This document shows, in pieces, positions 54,513 through 62,918 of a stretch of 64,000 nt of DNA. Position numbers and translations under genes: made by a program. Every line of letters starts with the position of its first letter. Position 1 is the stretch's first letter. The notes below the pieces were generated by a model that was given only the letters and a program-made list of their open reading frames with translations, made no database searches and was not told the DNA's origin. Source of the stretch: an uncultured Acetobacteraceae bacterium (GTDB lineage Bacteria; Pseudomonadota; Alphaproteobacteria; Acetobacterales; Acetobacteraceae); contig CALTUD010000006.1 in NCBI GenBank assembly GCA_943912335.1, positions 58,430 through 122,429 on the forward strand, given 5' to 3'.

Positions 54513-54782
54513 TCAGGCGGTCGCGATCGCCTTGATGCGAGCGCTCAGACGGGAGATCTTGCGCGAAATGGTATTGGCATGGGCCACGCCCTTGCCGGCC
54601 GCACGCTGCATCTCCGGCTGCGCGGCGCGCAGAGCGGCGGAAGCCTGCTCCTTGTCGCCGGACGCGATCGCGGTCTCGACCTTCTTGATGAAGGTGCGCA
54701 TGCGCGACTTGCGGGCTGCGTTGCGGGCGGTGCGGACTTCGGTCTGCCGGATGCGCTTGCGCGCGGATGCGGTGTTCGCCAT
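54513..54782 (-). CDS. rpsT: 30S ribosomal protein S20
   Basis: An 89-residue ribosomal protein that binds 16S rRNA. It begins MANTASARKRIRQTEVRTAR and has the family pattern NAARKSRMRTFIKKVETAI and KGVAHANTISRKISRLSARI. ATG 54782 is chosen over the longer open frame because it gives the usual N-terminus. It has its own promoter and terminator, and sits directly upstream of dnaA, as in many alphaproteobacteria. Confidence 0.95.
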   Translation of the reverse strand: MANTASARKRIRQTEVRTARNAARKSRMRTFIKKVETAIASGDKEQASAALRAAQPEMQRAAGKGVAHANTISRKISRLSARIKAIATA

Positions 54783-54873
54783 GGCTCTCTGTTCTGTAAG
54801 CGCGTCAATGAGCCGGTGGCCGTTCCCTCCCGCGTCAGCGAGAACAAACAGCAACCCCGGCGAAGGGTCGGAC

Positions 54874-54902
54874 TTCTAGTTCACCCCTTGCCGCCAAGTC
54901 AA
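54874..54902 (-). promoter_or_regulatory. rpsT promoter
   Basis: On the minus strand, TTGACT (54902-54897, in CTTGAC context) and CTAGAA (54879-54874) are 17 bases apart, about 90 bases before the rpsT start, between rpsT and the end of mutM. A good sigma-70-type pair for a ribosomal protein gene. Confidence 0.55.
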
Positions 54903-54924
54903 GGAAACCGGCAACGCTTTCCGA

Positions 54925-55773
54925 TCACACCTGCCGTGTCGGGCAGAAGAACGTGCTCCGCCCGCCCTGGACGATGCGCCGCACCCCGTCGCAGCCGGGT
55001 TTTCCGGGGCAATCCGGGCAAGGTTCGCCTTCCCGCCCATAGACCCGCCAGTTGTGCTGGAAATAGCCCAGCTCCCCGTCCGGCTGCACGTAATCCCTGA
55101 GCGACGATCCCCCGGCCGCGATCGCCTCGGTCAGAACCGCCCGAATCGCCTTCACCAGACGCTCGATTCCCGTCCGCCCGACCGAACCCGCCGCACGCTC
55201 CGGCGACAGCCCGGCCCGGAACAACGCCTCGCACACATATATATTGCCCAGACCCGCCACGATGCGCTGGTCCAGCAGCGCCGCCTTCAAGGAGGTCCGC
55301 CGCCCAGCGAACGCCTCCCCGAGAAACCGCGCCGTGAACCCCGTCTCCAGCGGCTCCGGCCCCAGCCCCACCAGAAGCCGGTGCGAGTCCTCTCCCGCCG
55401 TCGGCATCAGATCCACCGCCCCGAACCGGCGCGGATCCACCAGCCCCAGACGGCAGCCCTCCTCCGTCTCGATCACCACATGCTCGTGCGGCCCGACGAC
55501 CACCTCCTGCACCGCATCCAGACGGGTCAGATTGATCCGCCCGGACATGCCGAGATGCCACAGCACGCTGTCGCCGCCATCGAGACGCATCAGGATGTAT
55601 TTGCCCCGCCTGCGGAAATCCCGCACCAGCGCCCCCTGCAAACGCGCCGCCAGCCCGGGCGGCATCGCCCAGCGCAGATCCGGGCGGCGCACCTCAGCGC
55701 GCACGATGGTGTGGCCTTCGAGATGCGCTCGCATCCCGCGCATCACGGTCTCGACTTCGGGGAGTTCCGGCAT
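54925..55773 (-). CDS. mutM: formamidopyrimidine-DNA glycosylase (zinc finger altered)
   Basis: A 282-residue base-excision enzyme that removes oxidised purines such as 8-oxoguanine. The catalytic N-terminal Pro2 and Glu3 are intact (MPELPEVETVMRGMRAHLEG), and the helix-two-turn-helix and Lys-containing beta-region are recognisable. The C-terminal zinc finger is unusual: instead of CxxC...CxxC it reads EPCPDCPGKPGCDGVRRIV with the last pair as FFCPTRQV, so the fourth Cys is Arg while an extra Cys occurs after the first pair. It diverges from ubiE with 27 bases between. Confidence 0.92.
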   Translation of the reverse strand: MPELPEVETVMRGMRAHLEGHTIVRAEVRRPDLRWAMPPGLAARLQGALVRDFRRRGKYILMRLDGGDSVLWHLGMSGRINLTRLDAVQEVVVGPHEHVVIETEEGCRLGLVDPRRFGAVDLMPTAGEDSHRLLVGLGPEPLETGFTARFLGEAFAGRRTSLKAALLDQRIVAGLGNIYVCEALFRAGLSPERAAGSVGRTGIERLVKAIRAVLTEAIAAGGSSLRDYVQPDGELGYFQHNWRVYGREGEPCPDCPGKPGCDGVRRIVQGGRSTFFCPTRQV

Positions 55774-55800
55774 GGGCCCGGCAGGCTATACAAGGGACCG

Positions 55801-56577
55801 ATGAGCGACAATTCCCTGCCCACTCCGCACGCCGCCCCCTCGGGCACCACCACCGATTTCGGCTTCCGCGACGTGCCGCTGGCCGAGAAGAAGCCCATGG
55901 TGCGCGCGGTGTTCGACAGCGTCGCGCCAAAATACGACCTGATGAACGATCTCATGTCGCTGGGCATCCATCGCGCCTGGAAGCGCATCTTCATCCAGAC
56001 CCTCGCCCCCCGACCGCATCTCTCCCTGCTCGACCTCGCCGGCGGCACGGGCGACATCTCGTTCGGCTGGCTCCGCGCCGGCGGCGGTCCCGCCATCCTC
56101 AGCGACATCAACGCCGCCATGCTCGGCGTCGGCCGCACCCGCGCCGTCGAGCGCGCCCTCGTCGCCGATCTCCGCTTCCTGGTCGCCGATGCCGAGCGCC
56201 TGCCCCTGCCCGACCGCTCTGTGGACCGCGTGTCCATGGCGTTCGGCCTGCGCAACTGCACCGACAAGGACGCCGTGCTGTCCGAAGCCCGGCGCGTGCT
56301 CAAGCCCGGCGGCCGCTTCCACTGCCTCGAATTCTCCCGCGTGCAGGTCGCCGCCCTCGCCCCGGTCTACGACGCCTGGTCGTTCCGCGTCCTGCCCAGG
56401 CTCGGACAGGCCATCGCCGGCGATGCCGAGAGCTACCAGTATCTCGCCGAAAGCATCCGCATGTTCCCCGATCAGGACACGCTCGCCGGCATGATGCGCA
56501 AGGCCGGCCTCGCCCGCGTGTCCGTGCGTAACCTGTCCGGCGGCATCGCCGCGATCCATTCCGGCTGGCGCCTGTGA
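55801..56577 (+). CDS. ubiE: demethylmenaquinone/2-methoxy-6-polyprenyl-1,4-benzoquinol methyltransferase
   Basis: A 258-residue SAM-dependent methyltransferase for the C-methylation step of ubiquinone synthesis. The SAM motif is LLDLAGGTGDISFGWLRAG near residue 78, and ERLPLPDRSVDRVSMAFGLR and LKPGGRFHCLEFSRVQ are family signatures. ATG 55801 gives the family N-terminus and follows AGGGA; a long open frame upstream reads antisense to mutM and is ignored. Its stop overlaps the GTG start of coaBC (GTGA). Confidence 0.94.
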   Translation: MSDNSLPTPHAAPSGTTTDFGFRDVPLAEKKPMVRAVFDSVAPKYDLMNDLMSLGIHRAWKRIFIQTLAPRPHLSLLDLAGGTGDISFGWLRAGGGPAILSDINAAMLGVGRTRAVERALVADLRFLVADAERLPLPDRSVDRVSMAFGLRNCTDKDAVLSEARRVLKPGGRFHCLEFSRVQVAALAPVYDAWSFRVLPRLGQAIAGDAESYQYLAESIRMFPDQDTLAGMMRKAGLARVSVRNLSGGIAAIHSGWRL

Positions 56578-57812
56578 TCGCCCCCGGCACGCTCCAGGGC
56601 AGGAGCGTGCTGCTGATCGTTTCCGGCGGAATCGCCGCCTACAAGTCGCTGGAACTGATCCGCCTCCTCACCGCCGAAGGCTGTATGGTCCGCTGCGTCC
56701 TCACCGAGGCCGGCGCCCAGTTCGTCACCCCGCTCAGCCTGCAAGCTCTCAGCGGTCATCGGGTCCACACCACCCTCTGGTCGCTCACGGACGAAAGCGA
56801 GATGGGCCATATCGCCCTGTCCCGCGCCGCCGACCTCGTCGTGGTCTGCCCCGCCTCCGCCGACATCCTCGCCAGGATGGCCGCAGGCATGGCCGGCGAC
56901 CTGGCCTCCACCCTCCTGCTCGCCACCGACACGCCGGTTCTGGCCGCCCCCGCCATGAACGTCCGCATGTGGCTGCACCCCGCCACGCAGCACAACGTCG
57001 CCACGCTCCGCGCCCGCGGCGTCAGCTTCGTCGGCCCCGATGACGGCGTCATGGCCTGCAACGAGTTCGGCCCCGGCCGCCTCGCCGAACCGCCGGAGAT
57101 CCTCCGCGCCATCGCCGCACAGCTCTCTACCCCCGCCGCACCGGCGCAGCCCCTCGCCGGCCGCCACGCCCTCGTCACCGCCGGCCCTACCCACGAACCC
57201 ATCGACCCGGTGCGTTACATCGCCAACCGCTCCTCCGGCCGTCAGGGCTATGCCATCGCCGCCGCCCTCGCCGCGCGCGGCGCACGCGTCACTTTGGTCA
57301 GCGGCCCCACCGCCCTGCCCACGCCGCCCGGCGTGTCCCGCATCGACATCGAAACCGCCCGCGAGATGCTCGCCGCCTGCGACGCCGCCCTGCCCGCCGA
57401 CATCGCCGTACTCTGCGCCGCCGTCGCCGACTGGCGCAGCGCGCACGAAGCCCACCGCAAACTCAAGAAACGCCCCGGCGAAGCCCCCGAGCCGCTCCCG
57501 CTCGTGCTCAACCCCGACATCCTCGCCCATCTCTCCGCCCCGGGCCCGAACCGCCCGACCCTCGTGGTCGGCTTCGCGGCCGAAACGGACGATCTGCTCG
57601 CCAACGCCGCCGCCAAGCTCGACCGCAAGGGCTGCGACTGGATCGTCGCCAACGACGTCGCCGACGGTACCGGCATCATGGGCGGCGACACCAACGAGGT
57701 GCATCTGCTCACCCGCGACGGCACCGAGACCTGGCCCCGCCTGCCCAAGGACGCCGTGGCCGACCGCATCGCCGACCGGATCGCCGACAGGTTCGCCACC
57801 CCGCCGGCTTGA
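56574..57812 (+). CDS. coaBC: bifunctional phosphopantothenoylcysteine decarboxylase / phosphopantothenate--cysteine ligase
   Basis: A 412-residue two-domain enzyme making 4'-phosphopantetheine, in coenzyme A synthesis. The N-terminal CoaC flavin domain has IVSGGIAAYKSLELIRLL, PAMNVRMWLHP and the substrate-binding MACNEFGPGRLAEP; the C-terminal CoaB ligase domain (about residue 195 on) starts HALVTAGPTHEPIDPVRYIA and has NRSSGRQGYAIAAALAARGA. GTG 56574 overlaps the ubiE stop. dut follows after 58 bases, as in E. coli. Confidence 0.95.
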   Translation: MIAPGTLQGRSVLLIVSGGIAAYKSLELIRLLTAEGCMVRCVLTEAGAQFVTPLSLQALSGHRVHTTLWSLTDESEMGHIALSRAADLVVVCPASADILARMAAGMAGDLASTLLLATDTPVLAAPAMNVRMWLHPATQHNVATLRARGVSFVGPDDGVMACNEFGPGRLAEPPEILRAIAAQLSTPAAPAQPLAGRHALVTAGPTHEPIDPVRYIANRSSGRQGYAIAAALAARGARVTLVSGPTALPTPPGVSRIDIETAREMLAACDAALPADIAVLCAAVADWRSAHEAHRKLKKRPGEAPEPLPLVLNPDILAHLSAPGPNRPTLVVGFAAETDDLLANAAAKLDRKGCDWIVANDVADGTGIMGGDTNEVHLLTRDGTETWPRLPKDAVADRIADRIADRFATPPA

Positions 57813-57870
57813 CCGCGGCGCCCCTCGCCCGCAGACACGCGCTCCCAACGCACAGCGCAGGACCACGCCC

Positions 57871-58326
57871 ATGACCGCACCGACACGCATCATCCGCGTG
57901 CGACGCCTGCCGCATGCCGCCGGCCTGCCCCTGCCCGGCTACGAAACCGCGGGCGCCGCCGGCATGGACCTGCTCGCCGCCATCGACGAACCGATCCTGC
58001 TCGAACCCGGCGCCCGCATCCTCGTGCCCACCGGCCTCGCCATGGCCTTGCCGCCCGGACACGAACTCCAGATCCGCCCCCGTTCCGGCCTCGCCTTCAA
58101 GCACGGCATCGTCCTGCCCAACGCGCCCGGCACGATCGACGAGGATTATCGCGGCGAACTCAAAATCATCGTCATGAACGCCGGCGACGCCCCCTTCCGC
58201 ATCGAACGCGGCACACGCATCGCCCAGGCCGTGCTGGCCCCCGTGCTCCGCGCCGAATGGAACGAGGTCGAAACGCTGGACGACACCGCACGCGCCGCGG
58301 GCGGTTTCGGCAGCACGGGACACTGA
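57871..58326 (+). CDS. dut: dUTP diphosphatase
   Basis: A 151-residue homotrimeric dUTPase that hydrolyses dUTP to dUMP and diphosphate, keeping uracil out of DNA. All five motifs are visible: AGAAGMDL, RPRSGLAFKHG, GTIDEDYRGELKIIVMNAGD (with the catalytic Asp), RGTRIAQAVLAPV, and the C-terminal P-loop-like RAAGGFGSTG. ATG 57871 is chosen. It completes the ubiE-coaBC-dut block; the ABC transporter genes follow after 147 bases. Confidence 0.97.
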   Translation: MTAPTRIIRVRRLPHAAGLPLPGYETAGAAGMDLLAAIDEPILLEPGARILVPTGLAMALPPGHELQIRPRSGLAFKHGIVLPNAPGTIDEDYRGELKIIVMNAGDAPFRIERGTRIAQAVLAPVLRAEWNEVETLDDTARAAGGFGSTGH

Positions 58327-58382
58327 TCCGCTTCCTCGCCCCGACGGCCACGGGACCGACTGCCACGGGAACGTCACGAACC

Positions 58383-58398
58383 GCCCGCCCGGGCGGGC
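58383..58398. other. 16-bp perfect palindrome upstream of the ABC permease gene
   Basis: GCCCGCCCGGGCGGGC is fully self-complementary without a loop, in the 147-base gap between dut and the permease gene. It may be an operator for a dimeric regulator, or the remains of a dut terminator (no T-run follows). Confidence 0.35.
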
Positions 58399-58473
58399 TG
58401 GCGGCCCCGCAACGGGTGCGCTAAAGGCCGACGATCCGCCCCGGAACGCAACGATCGCACTAAACGAGGCCCC

Positions 58474-60228
58474 ATGCTGCAAATGCGCTTCGCCAACCTG
58501 CGCGTGCCCGGCATCGGCGTTCCCGCCAATCCGTCCGTCGAAACCAAGCCCAACGTGTTCGACTTCGTCGCGATCATGCTTCTGCTCGGCGTCGCCGTCG
58601 CCGTCGCCTCGGTCGCACGACACACCTTCGCGCCTCTCTCCGCCCCCGGCGCCACCGAGATCCATCTCGATCCGGCCTACCTGCCGGCCTACGCGGTGCG
58701 CACCACGCTGCGCATGTTCGCGGCCCTGCTCGCCTCCCTCGTCTTCACCTTCACTTATGCGGTGTGGGCCGCGAAAAGCCGACGCGTCGGCGCGATCCTG
58801 GTCCCGATCCTCGACATCCTCCAGTCGATCCCGATCCTCGGCTTCCTCACCTTCACCGTCGTGTTCTTCATGAGCCTGTTCCCCGGCCGCGTGCTGGGCG
58901 CCGAACTCGCCGTGATCTTCACCATCTTCACCTCGCAGGCCTGGAATATGGCCTTCTCCATGTACCAGTCGCTGAAGACCGTTCCCTCCGACCTCAACGA
59001 GGTTTCGCGCGGCTTCGGACTGTCCTCCTGGCAGCGCTTCTGGCGGCTCGAAGTGCCCTACGCCATGCCCGGACTGGTGTGGAACACCATGATGAGCATG
59101 TCCGGCGGCTGGTTCATGGTGGTCGCCTCCGAAGCCGTCACCGTCGGCAACACCTCCTTCGTGCTGCCCGGCGTCGGCTCCTTCATCGCCGAGGCCGTCT
59201 CCCACAAGGATCTCTGGGCGGTGGTCGAGGCCATCATCACCATGCTGGTGGTGATCCTGATCTACGACCAGATCCTGTTCCGCCCGCTGGTCGCCTGGTC
59301 GGCACGCTTCCGCATGGAAACCACCGCCGGCGCCGTCGCGGAAGACCCGTGGATGCTGGCCCTGCTGCGCCGCACGCGCCTGCTCAACCGCGCCTCGCGC
59401 CTGTTCGGCGACATGCTCACCTCCGTCGGCGGCCTGCCGATCGGCGCCCGCCCCACTTCGCGCCAGCGCACCCTGGTGCCCGCCCGCCTCGGTGACGGTC
59501 TGTGGTACGGCATGCTCGCCGTCGTGGTCGCGATCGCCTGCTGGCAGGTCTACGAATACGCGCGCGCCAATCTCTCCTGGCACGAGATCGGCCATGTCAT
59601 GCTGCTCGGCTGCTACACCATGATCCGCGTGGTCACCATGATCGCGCTCGCCTCGCTCGTCTGGGTGCCGATCGGCGTCTGGCTCGGATTGCGCCCCAGC
59701 TGGGCCCAGCGCGCGCAGCCGGTGGCGCAGTTCCTCGCCGCCTTCCCCGCCAACCTGACCTATCCGGTGTTCGTGGTCGTCATCGTCCACTACCATCTCA
59801 ACAGCAATATCTGGCTGACCCCGCTGATGGTGCTCGGCACGCAGTGGTACATCCTGTTCAACGTCATCGCCGGCGCCGCCGCCTTTCCGGGCGACCTGCT
59901 GGAAGCAGCGCGCAACTTCCAGATCCGCGGCTGGCGCTGGTGGTATCGCGTGATGCTGCCCGGCATCTTCCCGTATTTCGTGACCGGCGCCCTCACCGCC
60001 TCGGGCGGCGCCTGGAACGCCTCCATCCTGTCCGAGATCGCGAGCTGGGGCTCCACCACGCTCGTCGCCACCGGCCTCGGCTCCTATATCGCCGAAGCCA
60101 CCACCGCGGGCGCCACCGCCAAGGTCGCCCTCGGCATGGTCGCCATGTCCTTCTTCGTGATCCTGTTCAACCGCATCCTCTGGCGTCCGCTCTACAGCTT
60201 CGCCAGCCGCCGCCTCACCTTTTCCTGA
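58474..60228 (+). CDS. ABC transporter permease, two fused permease domains
   Basis: A 584-residue inner-membrane protein with two binding-protein-dependent transport permease domains in one chain. The first runs to about residue 270 (VFDFVAIMLLLGVAVAVASV, then the EAA-like SRGFGLSSWQRFWRLEVPYA); the second begins near residue 340 (LWYGMLAVVVAIACWQVYEY) with ARNFQIRGWRWWYRVMLPGI. The type resembles nitrate, sulfonate and taurine importers (SsuC-like). Its ATPase gene starts 14 bases downstream. No substrate-binding protein gene is present, so the ligand is unknown. Confidence 0.87.
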   Translation: MLQMRFANLRVPGIGVPANPSVETKPNVFDFVAIMLLLGVAVAVASVARHTFAPLSAPGATEIHLDPAYLPAYAVRTTLRMFAALLASLVFTFTYAVWAAKSRRVGAILVPILDILQSIPILGFLTFTVVFFMSLFPGRVLGAELAVIFTIFTSQAWNMAFSMYQSLKTVPSDLNEVSRGFGLSSWQRFWRLEVPYAMPGLVWNTMMSMSGGWFMVVASEAVTVGNTSFVLPGVGSFIAEAVSHKDLWAVVEAIITMLVVILIYDQILFRPLVAWSARFRMETTAGAVAEDPWMLALLRRTRLLNRASRLFGDMLTSVGGLPIGARPTSRQRTLVPARLGDGLWYGMLAVVVAIACWQVYEYARANLSWHEIGHVMLLGCYTMIRVVTMIALASLVWVPIGVWLGLRPSWAQRAQPVAQFLAAFPANLTYPVFVVVIVHYHLNSNIWLTPLMVLGTQWYILFNVIAGAAAFPGDLLEAARNFQIRGWRWWYRVMLPGIFPYFVTGALTASGGAWNASILSEIASWGSTTLVATGLGSYIAEATTAGATAKVALGMVAMSFFVILFNRILWRPLYSFASRRLTFS

Positions 60229-60242
60229 AGGAGCCCACCCTC

Positions 60243-61580
60243 ATGGACACCGCCATGCACGCTCCGGTCCTGCAGGAAGAGCTGGTCCGCGTTCGCGAAT
60301 GCCGTCAGGCCTATCACAAGGAAAGCTCCGCCGACCTCGTGGTGCTCGACAATGTCGACCTCACCCTGCACGCGGGCGAGATCGTCGGCCTGCTCGGCCG
60401 CTCCGGCTCGGGCAAATCCACCCTGCTGCGCATCGTCTCCGGCCTGCTGCGCCCCACCTCCGGCGACGTGCGCTGGCGCGGGCAGCCGCTCACAGGCCCC
60501 GCCCCCGGCGTCGCCATGGTGTTCCAGAGCTTCGCCCTGTTCCCCTGGCTCACCGTGCAGGCCAACGTCGAACTCGGCCTCGAAGCCAAGGGCGTGCATC
60601 GCGCCGAGCGCGAGCGCCTTGCCGAGGAGGCGATCGACCTGATCGGCCTCGGCGGCTACGAGAACGCCTATCCCAAGGAACTCTCCGGCGGCATGCGTCA
60701 GCGCGTCGGCCTCGCCCGCGCCCTCGTGGTCCATCCCGACCTGCTGCTGATGGACGAGCCCTTCTCCGCGCTCGACGTGCTCACCGCGGAGAACCTCCGC
60801 ACCGATCTGATCGAGCTGTGGTCGGAAAAGAAGCTGCCGGTGAAGGCCGTGCTGATCGTCACCCACAACATCGAGGAAAGCGTGCTCATGTGCGACCGCA
60901 TCCTCGTGTTCTCCTCCAATCCCGGACGCGTCGCGCACGAACTCACCGTGCCCTTCCCGCACCCCCGCAACCGTCACGATCCCGCCTTCCGTCAGTTCGT
61001 CGACCGCATCTACGGGCTGATGACCAAGCGCGAGGTGGAGCCCCCGGTCGATGCCGCCGCCACGACAGGCGGCCTGCCGGCGCGCGCCTTCGCCCAGGCG
61101 CTGCCGGAACTGCCGATGAACCTGATGGCCGGCCTGATGGAAACCTTGGCCGAGCAGCCCTATCGCGGACGCGCCGACCTGCCGCTTCTGGCCGGCGCGC
61201 TGCAGCTCGAACTCGACGAACTGCTGCCGCTGGGCGAAAGCCTGCAGATGCTCAAATTCGCCGAGCTGGCCGAAGGCGACATCCTGCTCACCGCGGAAGG
61301 CACACGCTTCGTCCAGGCAGACCGCGACGAGCGCAAGAGCATCCTCGCCGCCAGCCTGCTCAAGAACCTCGCTCTGGTCAGCGCCATCAAATCGGTGCTC
61401 GACGAGCGCTGGAACCACCGCGCCCGCGCCGAACGCTTCCGCGACGAGCTGGAAGACCACATGTCGCCGGATTACGCGCGCCAGACCCTGCAAACCGTGA
61501 TCGGCTGGGGCCGCTACGCCGAACTGTTCGACTTCGACGAGGAAGCCGACCAGTTCTTCATCGAGGACGACGACGACTGA
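60243..61580 (+). CDS. ABC transporter ATP-binding protein with AAA-associated C-terminal domain
   Basis: A 445-residue ATPase. The ABC domain (about residues 15-255) has Walker A GLLGRSGSGKSTLLRIVSG, the signature LSGGMRQRVGLARAL, and Walker B LLLMDEPFSALDVLTAENLR. The remainder, about residues 275-440, is an AAA-associated C-terminal domain, seen in nitrate/sulfonate-type ATPases, ending in an acidic tail (DFDEEADQFFIEDDDD). It forms a two-gene operon with the fused permease. An intrinsic terminator follows 26 bases after the stop. Confidence 0.9.
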   Translation: MDTAMHAPVLQEELVRVRECRQAYHKESSADLVVLDNVDLTLHAGEIVGLLGRSGSGKSTLLRIVSGLLRPTSGDVRWRGQPLTGPAPGVAMVFQSFALFPWLTVQANVELGLEAKGVHRAERERLAEEAIDLIGLGGYENAYPKELSGGMRQRVGLARALVVHPDLLLMDEPFSALDVLTAENLRTDLIELWSEKKLPVKAVLIVTHNIEESVLMCDRILVFSSNPGRVAHELTVPFPHPRNRHDPAFRQFVDRIYGLMTKREVEPPVDAAATTGGLPARAFAQALPELPMNLMAGLMETLAEQPYRGRADLPLLAGALQLELDELLPLGESLQMLKFAELAEGDILLTAEGTRFVQADRDERKSILAASLLKNLALVSAIKSVLDERWNHRARAERFRDELEDHMSPDYARQTLQTVIGWGRYAELFDFDEEADQFFIEDDDD

Positions 61581-61605
61581 ACCGCCGTCACCAGGACGAC
61601 ACGAA

Positions 61606-61642
61606 AAACCCCGGCCGTTTCCGCGCGCCGGGGTTTGTTGTT
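61606..61642. terminator. bidirectional rho-independent terminator
   Basis: Stem AAACCCCGGC / GCCGGGGTTT (10 bp, 11-base loop), followed on the plus strand by GTTGTTC and flanked on the other side by A-rich sequence, so it can act for both the ABC ATPase gene and the convergent msrA gene. Confidence 0.75.
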
Positions 61643-61643
61643 C

Positions 61644-62207
61644 TCAGGCCGGACGCTTCTGCAGGCGGTCGGCGAAGCGCTTCCTGAACTTCGCCACCTT
61701 CGGCGCCACCACCACCTGGCAATAGCCGCTGTTCGGGTTGAGCGCGAAATAATCCTCGTGCTCCTGTTCCGCCGGCCAGAACACCGGCATCGGCGCGATC
61801 TCGGTGACGATCCGGCCGTCCCACACGCCTTCCGCCGCCACCTCCGCCACGATCGCCTCCGCGCGCGCCCGCTCGGCGTCGTCATGCACGTAGATCACCG
61901 AGCGATACTGGGTGCCGACATCGTTTCCCTGCCGGTTGAGCTGGGTCGGATCGTGGATGGTGAAGAACACGCGCAGAAGATCGTCGAACGACACCGCAGC
62001 CGGATCGTACTCCACGCGCACCACCTCGGCATGGCCGGTGTTGCCGGAACACACCTCCTTGTAGCGCGGCCTTTCCGTATGGCCGCCGGCATAACCGGAC
62101 TGCACGGACAGAACGCCCTGCAATTCCTTGAACACCGCTTCCACGCACCAGAAGCAGCCACCGCCCAGAACGGTGGTCGCGGTGCCGCCCGATCGGTCGT
62201 CCGACAT
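61644..62207 (-). CDS. msrA: peptide-methionine (S)-S-oxide reductase
   Basis: A 187-residue methionine sulfoxide reductase acting on the S-diastereomer in oxidised proteins. The catalytic Cys is in GGGCFWCVEAVF near residue 21, and YAGGHTERPRYKEVCSGNTG carries the conserved substrate-binding residues; the resolving Cys is in SGYCQVVVAPKV. ATG 62207 is chosen because AAGGA lies six bases upstream; ATG 62231 is an alternative. The protein lacks a signal peptide and is cytoplasmic. Confidence 0.93.
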   Translation of the reverse strand: MSDDRSGGTATTVLGGGCFWCVEAVFKELQGVLSVQSGYAGGHTERPRYKEVCSGNTGHAEVVRVEYDPAAVSFDDLLRVFFTIHDPTQLNRQGNDVGTQYRSVIYVHDDAERARAEAIVAEVAAEGVWDGRIVTEIAPMPVFWPAEQEHEDYFALNPNSGYCQVVVAPKVAKFRKRFADRLQKRPA

Positions 62208-62427
62208 GCCGTATCCTTTTCCGTGTTTCATCGAACGTCACCAGATGGTCGTTCGGCGACGCGGTTGCAAACCCCCTTCGGGGAAACGCGGAATCGCACG
62301 GCCTGGGACGGCTTGCGGCATCCACGACACGCCTCGCCGCGAATTCCCCGGACCCGGAACTCGGTCCCGCAACGAACGCTTTGATCGCCGACGATCCGCT
62401 TACGCGACCAGCCTCAGGAGGGCGCCT

Positions 62428-62871
62428 TTGTCCGACAATCCTCTGGAAAACGACCCCGCCCGCGAGGAACGCATTCGGCACCGCGCCTATCACCTCTGGG
62501 AGGCCGACGGAAAGCCGCACGGCCGCGACGCGGAATACTGGGAACGCGCCAGCGAGCTGGTCGGTCTCGAGGACAGCGCGGGTGCCGGCCAGCTTCCGAA
62601 CCCCGCCACGCTGCCGGGCGCGGATCCGTACAGGACCGAGCCGGTCGAGGAAGCCTTCATCCAGGACAATCTCGGCGAATTCCCTGACCGTCTCGCCGAT
62701 CAGGGCGACATCCGCCCCACCCCGAGCAAGGAAGCCGAGGACGAGGTGGCTCACGAAAGCCCCGCTCCGGGTGCGGAAGGTCCGGCCGTCGCCAAACCGA
62801 AGCGCGCCAAGAAGGCAGCCGAGGCCGATACGGCAGCCAAGCCGAAACGCAGCAGCAAACCCAAAAGCTGA
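62428..62871 (+). CDS. DUF2934 domain-containing protein
   Basis: A 147-residue protein with a short N-terminal DUF2934 motif (about residues 12-45: ERIRHRAYHLWEADGKPHGR, then DAEYWERASEL), followed by a disordered, acidic then Lys-rich tail (KRAKKAAEADTAAKPKRSSK). Function unknown; the tail may bind nucleic acid. TTG 62428 is chosen because AGGAGG lies six bases upstream. It diverges from msrA across a 220-base non-coding region. Confidence 0.7.
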   Translation: MSDNPLENDPAREERIRHRAYHLWEADGKPHGRDAEYWERASELVGLEDSAGAGQLPNPATLPGADPYRTEPVEEAFIQDNLGEFPDRLADQGDIRPTPSKEAEDEVAHESPAPGAEGPAVAKPKRAKKAAEADTAAKPKRSSKPKS

Positions 62872-62918
62872 ACCCCTCGAGGCGACGACCATCCTTCGAC
62901 GGTCGCCGCCTCTCGGTT

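Noticed and set aside
58326..58473. Possible tRNA or small RNA in the gap after dut
   Set aside because: No cloverleaf or conserved T-loop was seen; only the 16-bp palindrome stands out.
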